Assembly (NCBI GenBank): GCA_002305575.1
Contig: DBPP01000025.1
Coordinates: forward strand, 22,475-81,844
Direction of reading: 5' to 3'
Source: Ruminococcaceae bacterium UBA1417
GTDB taxonomy: Bacteria; Bacillota; Clostridia; Oscillospirales; Acutalibacteraceae
DNA length: 59,370 nucleotides
The position numbers were made by a program, and so were the translations under genes. The notes beneath the pieces were generated by a model. It searched no databases. It was not told the DNA's origin and saw only the letters and a program-made list of their open reading frames with translations. Below are positions 27,072 through 35,514 of the stretch, piece after piece (position 1 is the stretch's first letter; each line of letters opens with the position of its first letter).

Positions 27072-27659
27072 ATGAAGAAAATGATTCTTGTAACCTCGCC
27101 GCCGGCATGCGGCAAAACCCGTCTCTCAAAGCGGCTTGCGGCCGCGCTCGACCATGTGGTCTATCTGGACAAGGATACCCTCATGCCGCTTTCCCGGCAG
27201 ATCTTCAAGGTTGCCGGTCAGCCTTTCGACCGCAGCTCCGACTTTTTCGAGAAAAACATCCGAAATTACGAGTACGAAGCAATTCTCGACCTTGCTTTCG
27301 AAGCGCTGCGCTATGCGGATACGGTTTTGGTCAATGCGCCGTTTTCCCGGGAAATTCGCGACGCGGCCTACATAAGCGCACTGCGTGAAAAGCTCAGCCA
27401 GTACGGCGCAAAGCTGTGTGCCATCTGGATCGTCACCGACGTGGAGGTCTGCAAGGCGCGCATGATGAAGCGCAAATCCGATCGCGACACGTGGAAGATA
27501 GCGCACTGGGACGAATACGTCCAGCGCATCAATTTTGACATCCCCGAAGCGCTTCGTCTGGAAAACCAGCCGGACAGCCTGCTGCTCTACTACAACTCCA
27601 ACGATACGCTCGCCGACGCATCCTTTGCGCGCATTTTGCCAATTCTGAACGAAGGCTGA
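27072..27659 (+). CDS. P-loop ATP-binding protein (kinase-like)
   Basis: 195 residues. A Walker A-like TSPPACGKTRLSKRLA at residues 6-21 and the following YLDKDTLMPL suggest a small P-loop kinase or zeta-toxin-like fold; RMMKRKSDRDTWK resembles the arginine-rich lid of such kinases. The first glycine of the P-loop is replaced. No substrate can be named. Start ATG 27072 lies behind AGGAAGGTGG; an in-frame TTG/ATG context further up is weaker. Next gene starts 36 bases later. Confidence 0.75.
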   Translation: MKKMILVTSPPACGKTRLSKRLAAALDHVVYLDKDTLMPLSRQIFKVAGQPFDRSSDFFEKNIRNYEYEAILDLAFEALRYADTVLVNAPFSREIRDAAYISALREKLSQYGAKLCAIWIVTDVEVCKARMMKRKSDRDTWKIAHWDEYVQRINFDIPEALRLENQPDSLLLYYNSNDTLADASFARILPILNEG

Positions 27660-27695
27660 TTCCTTGATTACTCTTAAACCCCCGAGGTGTTTCCC

Positions 27696-28973
27696 ATGCA
27701 ATACAACGATCCGATCTATAAAACCTGCGTACAGGTTCTGAAAGAAGAGCTTTTGCCCGCGATGGGCTGTACCGAGCCGATCGCCATCGCCTACGCGGCG
27801 GCGGTCGCGCGCCGGACACTCGGCGCATTGCCCACGCATGTCACCGTCACGGCAAGCGGAAATATCATCAAAAACGTGAAATGCGTTTTTGTGCCGAACA
27901 CCGGCGGTCTTCGCGGTATTCCGGCGGCTGCAGCGGCCGGCATCGTCGCCGGACGGGACGAGCTGCTGCTGGAGGTCATCTCCAAGGCCACGCAGGCTGA
28001 ACAGGCAGAGATCCGCGCTTATCTGGATCGTACGCCGATCGAGGTTCGGCTTTCTGAGTCCCCGCACATTTTCGACATCGACATTACGGTCGAGGTGGAC
28101 GGCCACACGGCGCGCGCCAGAATTGTACAGCACCACACGAATCTCGTGCAGGTTGAAAAAGACGGCGAGGTTCTGCTCCATGTGGACTGCGACACGGTCG
28201 AAACCGGGGACGGCTTGTGCGACCGCAGCGGTTTGTCCGTCGCGGGCATTCTGGAATTCATCGAAAGTGCCGCGCTCACGGACATCGAAGCGCCCGTACG
28301 CCGCCAGATTGAATACAACACGCGCATCGCCGAAGAAGGGCTTTCCGAAAGCTGGGGTGCGAATATTGGCAAGGTGCTTCTCGATACCTACGGCAACGAC
28401 GTGAAGGTGCGTGCCCGGGCGATGGCCGCCGCGGGCAGCGATGCCCGCATGAACGGCTGCTCCCTGCCGGTCGTGATCGTTTCCGGCAGTGGCAATCAGG
28501 GCATTACCGCCTCGCTGCCCGTTGTGGAATTTGCCAAGGAGCTCGGCGTCGGCTATGACAAGACGATTCGTGCCGTCGCGCTTTCCGATCTCATTACCGT
28601 TCATCTGAAGTCCGGCATCGGCCGTTTATCCGCCTATTGCGGCGCCGTGAGCGCCGGATGCGGCAGCGGCGCGGGCATCGCATACCTGTATGGCGGCGGC
28701 CTGAAAGAAATCGAGCACACGATCGTCAACTCGATCGCCATTGACTCCGGCATTGTCTGCGACGGCGCAAAAGCTTCGTGTGCCGCAAAAATTGCCTCCG
28801 CCGTAGACGCCGGCATTCTCGGTTACCATATGTACAAGAACGGTCAGGAATTCCGCGCCGGGGACGGTCTCGTCACACACGGCGTCGAGGAAACCATCCG
28901 CAATATCGGCACGCTGGCGCGCGAAGGTATGCGCGAAACCGACCGTGAGATCCTGCACATCATGTGCGACTGA
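27696..28973 (+). CDS. L-cysteine desulfidase / serine dehydratase-like protein (UPF0597, CyuA type)
   Basis: 425 residues similar to the CdsB/CyuA/YhaM family that breaks L-cysteine into pyruvate, ammonia and sulfide. Candidate cluster cysteines are Cys25 in MGCTEPIA, the pair in AYCGAVSAGCGSGAG, and DGAKASCAAKIA, the pattern expected for a labile [4Fe-4S] cluster; MPNTGG-like and GNQGI segments also fit. Start ATG 27696 is seven bases after GAGGTG. A GC-rich bidirectional hairpin follows. Confidence 0.88.
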   Translation: MQYNDPIYKTCVQVLKEELLPAMGCTEPIAIAYAAAVARRTLGALPTHVTVTASGNIIKNVKCVFVPNTGGLRGIPAAAAAGIVAGRDELLLEVISKATQAEQAEIRAYLDRTPIEVRLSESPHIFDIDITVEVDGHTARARIVQHHTNLVQVEKDGEVLLHVDCDTVETGDGLCDRSGLSVAGILEFIESAALTDIEAPVRRQIEYNTRIAEEGLSESWGANIGKVLLDTYGNDVKVRARAMAAAGSDARMNGCSLPVVIVSGSGNQGITASLPVVEFAKELGVGYDKTIRAVALSDLITVHLKSGIGRLSAYCGAVSAGCGSGAGIAYLYGGGLKEIEHTIVNSIAIDSGIVCDGAKASCAAKIASAVDAGILGYHMYKNGQEFRAGDGLVTHGVEETIRNIGTLAREGMRETDREILHIMCD

Positions 28974-28997
28974 CTTTAAATGTCAACAAAATTCATC

Positions 28998-29050
28998 GGC
29001 CCGACACAGGACCACCGGATCTTCCGGCGACGCTGTGTCGGGCCTTCTTC
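28998..29050 (+). terminator. Terminator after cysteine desulfidase-like gene
   Basis: Perfect 12-bp stem GGCCCGACACAG/CTGTGTCGGGCC (28998-29009 with 29033-29044) followed by TTCTTCTGTTTC. The gene beyond is convergent, so the hairpin may serve both strands. Confidence 0.82.
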
Positions 29051-29079
29051 TGTTTCTCTATTCTGTTGCGCAAAAGGCC

Positions 29080-29556
29080 TTACGCTCCGGCCTGATAGAA
29101 ATTATCGACGAGGCCGGTCTCTGCCGAAACGGAGATCTGGCCGGTATACGTTTGGGCTGTGCCATCGGCATCGACCTGCACCGTGAAAGTGAAGAAGCCG
29201 TCATCCGTTTGCAGCTCGACCGATTGAACCGCGACGCTCTGCCCCGCGTTGGCTTCGTCGTACCGGCTGAGCGTGCGGTTTGCCGCGAGCGTGTCGACCA
29301 GCGCTTCCGTAGACAGCGCTGCAAGCGCCGCATGGTACCGCTCGTTTGCCTCCGTTAGTGCCGCATCCGATGCAACCGATTCTGTATCGGAAAGGAACTG
29401 CGTGTAACGGTCGTCCTCGTTCGCTGTATAGAACGAGGTCAGAAAGGCTTTAACCGTATCCTCCGGGCTCTGATCCTCTGCTGCCCGTTGATGCGCACAG
29501 GCGGTAAAAAGCAAAGCGACGGCCAAAGTAAAAATCCATAACGCATGCTTTTTCAT
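29080..29556 (-). CDS. Putative lipoprotein of unknown function
   Basis: 158 residues. The N-terminus MKKHALWIFTLAVALLFTAC is a lipoprotein signal with the acceptor cysteine at residue 20 (lipobox FTAC, not ideal). The remainder is acidic and looks like an NTF2-like or DUF4878-like secreted domain (SPEDTVKAFLTSFYTAN...), which I infer from pattern only. AGGGG is suitably placed for ATG 29556; upstream in-frame ATGs would give a poor signal. Own promoter at 29629-29657. Confidence 0.75.
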   Translation of the reverse strand: MKKHALWIFTLAVALLFTACAHQRAAEDQSPEDTVKAFLTSFYTANEDDRYTQFLSDTESVASDAALTEANERYHAALAALSTEALVDTLAANRTLSRYDEANAGQSVAVQSVELQTDDGFFTFTVQVDADGTAQTYTGQISVSAETGLVDNFYQAGA

Positions 29557-29628
29557 GGTCATATCCCCTTTCGGCTCCAGATCATCCGCACTTTTGGCAG
29601 CGTAATTCACTCGTTCTACTATAAAAAT

Positions 29629-29657
29629 ATTCTATCATTCACAGAAGCAATTGTCAA
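29629..29657 (-). promoter_or_regulatory. Sigma-A promoter for lipoprotein gene
   Basis: TTGACA (29657-29652), 17 bases, TAGAAT (29634-29629), 73 bases ahead of the lipoprotein ATG. Confidence 0.78.
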
Positions 29658-29734
29658 CATTTCCTTATTCCACTGGCGCTTCATGGAAAAGCGCTGCACC
29701 GAAACCTGAAGGAAATGGTCTCGAAGATCGTGCA

Positions 29735-30256
29735 TTACGATTTGCCGTAACACAGCGCGAAAATTTCTTCAATGCACGGCGCTTTGTACGCCATATAGCC
29801 GTCGATATCGTACGGATACAGTCGGGCAGCTTCCAGCTTGATCCGGCCGTACCGTTCGGCAGCCCGTGGATGCGCGCGCAGATAATCTCGAAACATAAGA
29901 TGATTGCGCAACGCTTCGGAATCCTGCGGACAAACATACAGGTGATGCGCCTGCAAATGCGGCTTATCCGTATAGCAGAAAGCTTCCCGGCCCGGGATCC
30001 CGAGGTCCCCCTCATGCACATACCCGATGGCCCGCAGTTTTTGCTTCACCACTTTGAAAACGGATCGGTCGGCGATGACCACATCGATATCGATCACAGG
30101 CTTTGCCGCAAGCCCCGGCACCGACGTGCTGCCCACGTGCTCGATGCGGGCGGCGTATTCGCCGAGCGCCGCCTGCAATTCTCCGGCAATTGTCTGAAAC
30201 GCTTTCGGCCATCGCGAATCATAAGGTTCAACAACCACATGTTTGGTTCGCACCAC
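29735..30256 (-). CDS. GrpB family nucleotidyltransferase-like protein (UPF0157)
   Basis: About 173 residues with the family core IEHVGSTSVPGLAAKPVIDIDVVI, a nucleotidyltransferase-type GS...D-x-D pattern, plus the C-terminal DYLRAHPRAAERYGRIK segment. Biochemical role is not established for most members. Start is taken as GTG at 30256 (GTG 30253 also possible) after GGGGGG; the longer reading upstream overlaps the flavoprotein gene and is a shadow. Last gene of a four-gene minus-strand operon. Confidence 0.85.
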   Translation of the reverse strand: MVRTKHVVVEPYDSRWPKAFQTIAGELQAALGEYAARIEHVGSTSVPGLAAKPVIDIDVVIADRSVFKVVKQKLRAIGYVHEGDLGIPGREAFCYTDKPHLQAHHLYVCPQDSEALRNHLMFRDYLRAHPRAAERYGRIKLEAARLYPYDIDGYMAYKAPCIEEIFALCYGKS

Positions 30257-30270
30257 ACTCTGCCCCCCTT

Positions 30271-31881
30271 TTACACACGGTCTTGCGCACTCTGCCGCAG
30301 AATTTCCTCCGCACAGCGCAAGCCGTCCACCGCAGCACTGGTGATGCCGCCCGCATAACCCGCACCTTCCCCACACGGGAACAGCCCGTGTACCGTCGGG
30401 CACTCGTGATTTTCCCCACGCAAAATGCGTACCGGCGAGGAAGAACGTGTTTCCGGTGCGGTCAGCAGCGCGTCGGGATCGTCAAATCCGCGCAGGCGCT
30501 GCCCCATGGCGCGGATGCCCTGCGCCATGGATTCGCATATAAACCCGGGCAACACTGTATCCAGCGCCCCGGGCACAACACCAGGCCGGTATGTCGGCCA
30601 AACCGCGCCGAAACCGGTGGAGGGGCGGCCTTCTAAGAAATCGCCGACGCGCTGGCACGGCGCGCTGTATGTGCCGCCGCCCGCCGCAAACGCCGCGCGT
30701 TCAATCGCCCGCTGGAATGCAACGCCGGCAAGCGGGCCCTCTGCGCCAAAATCCGCCGGCGTTACGCCGACGAGCAGCGCAGCATTGCTGTTCACACCGT
30801 CACGGGCAAATTCACTCATGCCGTTCGTGACGACGCCGCCCGGCTCAGAGGCCGCACCCACGACATAGCCGCCGGGGCACATGCAGAATGTATACACGCC
30901 GCGGCCATTTTCCAGATGGACATGGAGCTTATAGTCCGCCGCACCCAGCTGTGGGTGGCCAGCAAACGCGCCGTACTGGGCGCGGTCGATCCATGCTGCA
31001 CGATGCTCGATGCGCGCGCCGACCGAAAATGGCTTCGGTTCCATCGGAACGCACGCTTTGGATAAAAGCATTTCAAATGTGTCGCGCGCGCTGTGACCGA
31101 TCGCCAGAATTACATGGCGCGTTTCAAGTGTTTCCCGAGATGCGCCGTGCTCCAGCACAATGCCGCGCACCGCGCCGTCCCGCACAAGGAGGTCCGCCAT
31201 CCGCGTATTGAACCGCACTTCACCACCGAGCGCGCGGATTTCTTCCCGAATGGCCCGTACAGTCTGCGGCAAACGATCCGTACCGACGTGCGGCCGGGCT
31301 TCGAAGAGGATTTCTTCCGGCGCGCCGTGAGCCGCCAGCGTCTGCAAGACGAAAAATATGCGTTCGTCCTTCGTGCCGGTATTCAATTTGCCATCCGAAA
31401 ACGTACCGGCGCCGCCCTCGCCAAACTGTACGTTGCACGCACCGTCCAGCACGCGATTCTTCCAGAAATTTTCCACGGCCTTCCGGCGGTCCTCCACCGA
31501 ACCGCCGCGCTCCACAACAATCGGCCGCAGTCCGGCTCGAGCGAGCAGCAGCGCCGCAAACATACCGGCCGGACCAAACCCCACAACCACCGGCCTAAGA
31601 GGCAGCACGCCTGCCCTGGGCATCGCGTATTCACGCGACGGCGCCTTGCGGATACGGTTGTCATGCAGCCGTGCGAGCAGCTTGTCCGCACAGCCCGCCG
31701 TCTGCACGTCAACGGTCACAATGAATTTCACGTCGCTTTTCCGGCGCGCATCAACCGATCGTTTAACCAGCGCCAGACCTTGAATCTGTTCCGGCGCAAG
31801 CCGAAGTTTCTTCGCCGCCGCACGGCGCAGATCACCGCCCGAATACCCGAGCGGCATCGGGATATCCGCTATGCGAATCAT
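30271..31881 (-). CDS. FAD-dependent dehydrogenase (COG2509 type)
   Basis: 536 residues. After an N-terminal ~90-residue domain rich in basic residues comes the dinucleotide fold VVVGFGPAGMFAALLLARAG with the ERGGSVEDR ribose-binding segment, then CNVQFGEGGAGTFSDGKLNTG, and a C-terminal FAD motif FPCGEGAGYAGGITSAAVDG. These are hallmarks of the uncharacterised FAD-dependent dehydrogenase family. ATG 31881 overlaps the stop of the preceding flavoprotein gene (ATGA). Confidence 0.88.
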   Translation of the reverse strand: MIRIADIPMPLGYSGGDLRRAAAKKLRLAPEQIQGLALVKRSVDARRKSDVKFIVTVDVQTAGCADKLLARLHDNRIRKAPSREYAMPRAGVLPLRPVVVGFGPAGMFAALLLARAGLRPIVVERGGSVEDRRKAVENFWKNRVLDGACNVQFGEGGAGTFSDGKLNTGTKDERIFFVLQTLAAHGAPEEILFEARPHVGTDRLPQTVRAIREEIRALGGEVRFNTRMADLLVRDGAVRGIVLEHGASRETLETRHVILAIGHSARDTFEMLLSKACVPMEPKPFSVGARIEHRAAWIDRAQYGAFAGHPQLGAADYKLHVHLENGRGVYTFCMCPGGYVVGAASEPGGVVTNGMSEFARDGVNSNAALLVGVTPADFGAEGPLAGVAFQRAIERAAFAAGGGTYSAPCQRVGDFLEGRPSTGFGAVWPTYRPGVVPGALDTVLPGFICESMAQGIRAMGQRLRGFDDPDALLTAPETRSSSPVRILRGENHECPTVHGLFPCGEGAGYAGGITSAAVDGLRCAEEILRQSAQDRV

Positions 31882-33161
31882 CGTCTTCCCCCTTTTCTCT
31901 GCACGGCATCCGCGGCTGCCTTTCCGGCCGCAAGGCCGCTGGCCCAAGCAAAATGCAGGTTATACCCGCCGCAATCTCCATGCACATTCAACATCTCGCC
32001 CACTATGTAAAGTTGTTTAGCTTTACGAGATTCCATCGTTCGGCCATCAATTTCGACAAGCGGCACACCGCCAGCGGTAATTTGCGCATCGAGAAATCCT
32101 TTTGTTCCCGTTACCGTAAAGCTCCATTCCTTTACGATTCGGGTGAGCCGCTGAAGCGCGGCCACTGGGATGCGGTTCGCAGCCAGCGCCGGATCAATGC
32201 CCGCCGCCTGCACCAGTGCCCTGCCGATGCGCAGGTTCAAAATCCCTGCCAGCAGCTCACCGGCCAAACGCTGCGGATGCCGCCTGCAAATCTCCGAAAG
32301 GTATTCGCGCACCTGCGCGAAAGACCACTCCGGCATACAATCCAGCGCGACGGCAAGGGCCCGATACGCTTTACCGTCGATACGCCCGGTTGCAAAAAAT
32401 TCTGCCGCGTAAATGGACAACCCGAAAATGCAGATACCGGAAAGGCCGGTGTCTGTAAACTGCACGTCGCCGCTCTCTGCATAAACCGCTTTTCCATCCG
32501 CCAGCAGCGTGGCACAGGCGGCGCAACGCACACCGGAAAGGGCTTTTGCAGTTTTTCCCGCACAAACCAGCTGCGTCAGCGCCGGATATAGCGGCATCAC
32601 CGTATGGCCGAGCGCTTTGGCCAACGCGTAGCCATCCACGCCGCAGCTGTGCTTCGGGGAAGCTGCACCGCCGCAGGCCAGAATGCACGCCCCAGTTTCA
32701 ATCGTTTCCCCATCCGCGCAGTCCAACCGAAAGCCGACCTTTTCTCTCCGCACGGCGGTAACCGGTGCACCGATGCGAAATACCGCGCCGTATTCCGCCG
32801 CGCAGCTGCGCAGCGCGTCCAGCACCGCAGCGGCCTGTCCGCTGCGCGGGTAGACCCGGCCTTGCTCGTCCGCACGGGTCACGAGTCCCATATCCCGGAA
32901 CGCCCCCAAAATCGCTTCGGGCGTGTAGGAGGATAAAAGCGATGCGACCGCCGCGGCATCGCCATGATAGTGCTCGGGCGCTGCGGCCAGATTCGAGAGA
33001 TTGCAGCGCCCGTTTCCCGTCGCAAGCAATTTGCGCCCGAGTTTTTGATTGCCTTCCACCACCAAAACGGCGCCCGGCTTTCTTAAAATACGCGCGGCGG
33101 CGCACGCGGCCATCAATCCGGCCGCACCGCCGCCGACAATCACAATATCCGCCTGTACCAT
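31878..33161 (-). CDS. HI0933/YhiN-like flavoprotein
   Basis: 427 residues starting MVQADIVIVGGGAAGLMAACAAA (FAD-binding fold), followed by GRKLLATGNGRCNLSNL, GGAASPKHSCGVDGYALAKALGH and C-terminal GEMLNVHGDCGGYNLHFAWASGLAAGKAA, all diagnostic of the HI0933 family (aminoacetone oxidase-like; substrate generally unknown). ATG 33161 is six bases after GAGG; the upstream reading overlaps the exporter gene. Coupled to the next flavoprotein. Confidence 0.9.
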   Translation of the reverse strand: MVQADIVIVGGGAAGLMAACAAARILRKPGAVLVVEGNQKLGRKLLATGNGRCNLSNLAAAPEHYHGDAAAVASLLSSYTPEAILGAFRDMGLVTRADEQGRVYPRSGQAAAVLDALRSCAAEYGAVFRIGAPVTAVRREKVGFRLDCADGETIETGACILACGGAASPKHSCGVDGYALAKALGHTVMPLYPALTQLVCAGKTAKALSGVRCAACATLLADGKAVYAESGDVQFTDTGLSGICIFGLSIYAAEFFATGRIDGKAYRALAVALDCMPEWSFAQVREYLSEICRRHPQRLAGELLAGILNLRIGRALVQAAGIDPALAANRIPVAALQRLTRIVKEWSFTVTGTKGFLDAQITAGGVPLVEIDGRTMESRKAKQLYIVGEMLNVHGDCGGYNLHFAWASGLAAGKAAADAVQRKGGRR

Positions 33162-33171
33162 CGTCCGCCTC

Positions 33172-33657
33172 TCAGATGAACACGCCGAGCAGGCCGTAGG
33201 AAAACAGGCACATGATGATATCCGCAACCAGCGTGCCGCCAACGACGGAAATCATCGCGTTTTTAAAGGGCATTTTCATCAGCGCCGCAACGAGTGAGCC
33301 GGTCCAGGCACCTGTGCCGGGCAATGGAATGGCGACAAAGATCAAAAGGCCGAAAGTTTCGTATTTCTCAATCTGCGCAAACTTGCTTCTGCCCTTCTCC
33401 TCCATCCGGTTCACGAGCTTTACAAAGCGCGTGTTGCGCATCCAGTCGAAAATCTTCTGAATAAACAGGAGAATAAAGGGCGTCGGCAGAATCGTGCCGA
33501 TGAAACAAATGATCATGGCAGGCAAAAGCTCCAGGTTCAGCAGCTTTGCCGCCACAATACCGCCGCGCAGCTCCACGATCGGCATCATGGAAAGCAGGAA
33601 CACGGTGAGCTCCGCCGGAATGATTTCACTGAAAAAATTGACAAGGGTTTCAACCAT
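33172..33657 (-). CDS. Small multidrug export family membrane protein (COG2426)
   Basis: 161 residues with four to five hydrophobic segments (about 14-35, 45-70, 110-135, 140-160) and the family pattern LSMMPIVELRGGI near the N-terminus and FVAIPLPGTGAWTGSLVA. The family name is historical; substrate unknown. ATG 33657 follows AAGGAAAGG. First gene of the operon with the two flavoproteins. A 20-bp near-palindrome lies upstream. Confidence 0.85.
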   Translation of the reverse strand: MVETLVNFFSEIIPAELTVFLLSMMPIVELRGGIVAAKLLNLELLPAMIICFIGTILPTPFILLFIQKIFDWMRNTRFVKLVNRMEEKGRSKFAQIEKYETFGLLIFVAIPLPGTGAWTGSLVAALMKMPFKNAMISVVGGTLVADIIMCLFSYGLLGVFI

Positions 33658-33703
33658 GGAGGACCTTTCCTTTCGACATCCTGAAATTTGCAAAATTCAT
33701 ACA

Positions 33704-33723
33704 GAGTCTAGTATACTAAACTC
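33704..33723. promoter_or_regulatory. 20-bp near-perfect palindrome, candidate operator
   Basis: GAGTCTAGTATACTAAACTC is symmetric except for one base pair and contains TATACT on both strands. It lies 47 bases upstream of the membrane exporter ATG, where a -10 element would be expected, so it could be a repressor site. Confidence 0.5.
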
Positions 33724-33777
33724 CCCTGCTTTTATTTTTCCCGTTGAGAATTATTGCTTACGTTTTGCTGACATTTT

Positions 33778-34614
33778 TCAGGAAGATGTCGAACCTTCCT
33801 CCACATGCATCGACGCGCAGACCGCTTCCAGATTGCCGAACGTATACCCCATATTCTCCCATTCCGTCAGGAGCGCATCGAGAATTTCGGCATTTGTACT
33901 CGACGTGCTGTGCAGCAGGACGACGGCACCCGGATGAATCCGCGGCAAAAGCTTGGAAAAGGCCTGTTCCTTCGTCGGCTGATCGTCGGTGTACCAATCC
34001 ACATACGCGAGGCTCCAGAACACCGTGGAATAGCCCAGCTCTTTCGCCATCTGCAGGTTGGCTTCGCAGAACTTGCCCTGCGGTGGCCGGTAGAGCTTCG
34101 GCATTTCCTGCCCGGTGATCTCCCGGAACAGCGCTTCGTTTTTCTCCAGTTCCGCACAGAAGCTTTCCATATCACTGATTTTGGACATATCCGGATGGGA
34201 ATATGTGTGGTTGCCCACCGTATGACCCTCCGCCACCATGCGGCGCACAAGCTCCGGCTGCGATTCCAGATAGTTGCCCACAAGGAAAAAGGTCGCCTGC
34301 ACGCCATGGCTTTTCAGCGCATCCAAAATCGGCTCGGTATTGCCGTTTTCAAAGCCGGCGTCAAAGGTGATGTAAATCTCCTTTTTCTCCGGATCGCCGA
34401 CGTAAAGCGCCCCGTACTTTTGCAGATATTCGCTCGTCGCATTGGCGACGGGCGGCGCGCCCTCCTGTTGAAAGCTGAGCCCCCAATCTGTAACGGCGGC
34501 GTCCGCCTGCACCGCTTCCGGCTCGCCGCCGCGCACGGCGATCGCCGCAACAAGCAAAATGAGCGCCGCTGCAAAAACCGGAATCAGTCTGCGCTTAAAC
34601 CATTTTGCGTTCAT
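33778..34614 (-). CDS. pdaA: Spore cortex polysaccharide deacetylase PdaA
   Basis: De-N-acetylates muramic acid in spore peptidoglycan so that muramic-delta-lactam can form, needed for germination. 278 residues: an N-terminal hydrophobic signal/anchor (8-28), then a NodB domain with TFDAGFENGNT, metal histidines in HTYSHPD, RPPQGKF, VFWSLAYVDWYTDD and IHPGAVVLLHSTS. This pattern follows Bacillus PdaA closely, more than generic chitin deacetylases. The usual second acidic residue of TFDD is replaced by Ala here, a feature variable in PdaA. Divergent from the response regulator. Confidence 0.88.
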   Translation of the reverse strand: MNAKWFKRRLIPVFAAALILLVAAIAVRGGEPEAVQADAAVTDWGLSFQQEGAPPVANATSEYLQKYGALYVGDPEKKEIYITFDAGFENGNTEPILDALKSHGVQATFFLVGNYLESQPELVRRMVAEGHTVGNHTYSHPDMSKISDMESFCAELEKNEALFREITGQEMPKLYRPPQGKFCEANLQMAKELGYSTVFWSLAYVDWYTDDQPTKEQAFSKLLPRIHPGAVVLLHSTSSTNAEILDALLTEWENMGYTFGNLEAVCASMHVEEGSTSS

Positions 34615-34674
34615 CCAAACATCCCCTTTCTCCAGCCTTTACAAAAGCGTATGAAAAAAAGCTCGCGGATATGA

Positions 34675-34703
34675 TTGCACCGCCCGGCAAAATCCTGTAC
34701 AAT
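34675..34703 (+). promoter_or_regulatory. Upstream promoter of two-component operon
   Basis: TTGCAC (34675-34680), 17 bases, TACAAT (34698-34703). The predicted start would lie just before the tandem repeats at 34724. Confidence 0.6.
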
Positions 34704-34723
34704 ACCCTTATAGGGCTTAAAAA

Positions 34724-34745
34724 GTAAGCTTTTCGTAAGCTTTTC
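34724..34745 (+). repeat. Perfect 11-bp tandem repeat, candidate response-regulator site
   Basis: GTAAGCTTTTC occurs twice head-to-tail (34724-34734 and 34735-34745). Direct repeats at 10-11 bp spacing are the usual binding sites of OmpR/PhoB-type regulators, and the gene just downstream encodes one. A second possible -10 (TATGCT, 34773-34778) with no -35 lies at the right distance for activation. Confidence 0.65.
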
Positions 34746-34806
34746 ATTCCAGCGTTTGTAAGGGTTATCCTGTATGCTGGGTGTAAATCATAAGGAGGTC
34801 TGTTCT

Positions 34807-35514
34807 ATGCCCGATACCGGCAAAAAAACCATTTTGGTCGTGGATGACGACCGTGAAATTGTGCGCGCCATCACCATCACGCTGGAGCGTGAGGGCTATA
34901 CGGTTCTGAACGCCTACGACGGGCTTGAAGCGCTCGACTGCGTAATGAGCCGGGAAATTCATCTGATCATCATCGATGTGATGATGCCGCGGCTTGACGG
35001 CCTGTCTGCCATCATGAAAATCCGAGAAAAAAAGAACCTGCCGATCATTGTTCTGTCTGCAAAAGGCGAAGACAGCGACAAAATCATCGGTCTTTCGATG
35101 GGTGCGGACGACTACATCTCCAAACCCTTCAATCCAATGGAACTCGTCGCGCGGGTGAAATCCCAGCTTCGGCGTTATACCAGCCTCGGCGACATCAACA
35201 CCCGCAGCGACAACTGCATCGTAAACGGGCGCCTGACCTTCCGTCTCGATGAGCACGTGTTGTACGCCGACGGCGAACCCGTCAAGCTGACCGCCACCGA
35301 AACGAAAATTGTGGAGCTTTTGATGAAGCACCCCGGCCGTATTTTCCCCGCTGAAGAAATTTACAGCCTGATCTGGAACGAACCGGCTTATTCGGCGGAA
35401 AATACTGTGATGGTACACATCCGGCGAATCCGTGAAAAAATCGAAATCAATCCGAGCGAGCCGGAGTATCTGAAGGTCGTCTGGGGGTTGGGCTATGAAA
35501 TCGAAAAGCACTAA
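34807..35514 (+). CDS. OmpR/PhoB-family response regulator
   Basis: 235 residues. Receiver domain (1-120) with acidic pocket VVDDDRE, phospho-acceptor Asp57 in IIIDVMMPRLDG, and conserved Lys in YISKPFNP; C-terminal winged-helix DNA-binding domain (about 140-235) with VMVHIRRIREKIE and the ending WGLGYEI. Overall VanR/PhoP-like. AAGGAGGTC precedes ATG 34807. The next gene, a histidine kinase, overlaps by 20 bases. Probably autoregulated through the upstream tandem repeat. Confidence 0.94.
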   Translation: MPDTGKKTILVVDDDREIVRAITITLEREGYTVLNAYDGLEALDCVMSREIHLIIIDVMMPRLDGLSAIMKIREKKNLPIIVLSAKGEDSDKIIGLSMGADDYISKPFNPMELVARVKSQLRRYTSLGDINTRSDNCIVNGRLTFRLDEHVLYADGEPVKLTATETKIVELLMKHPGRIFPAEEIYSLIWNEPAYSAENTVMVHIRRIREKIEINPSEPEYLKVVWGLGYEIEKH

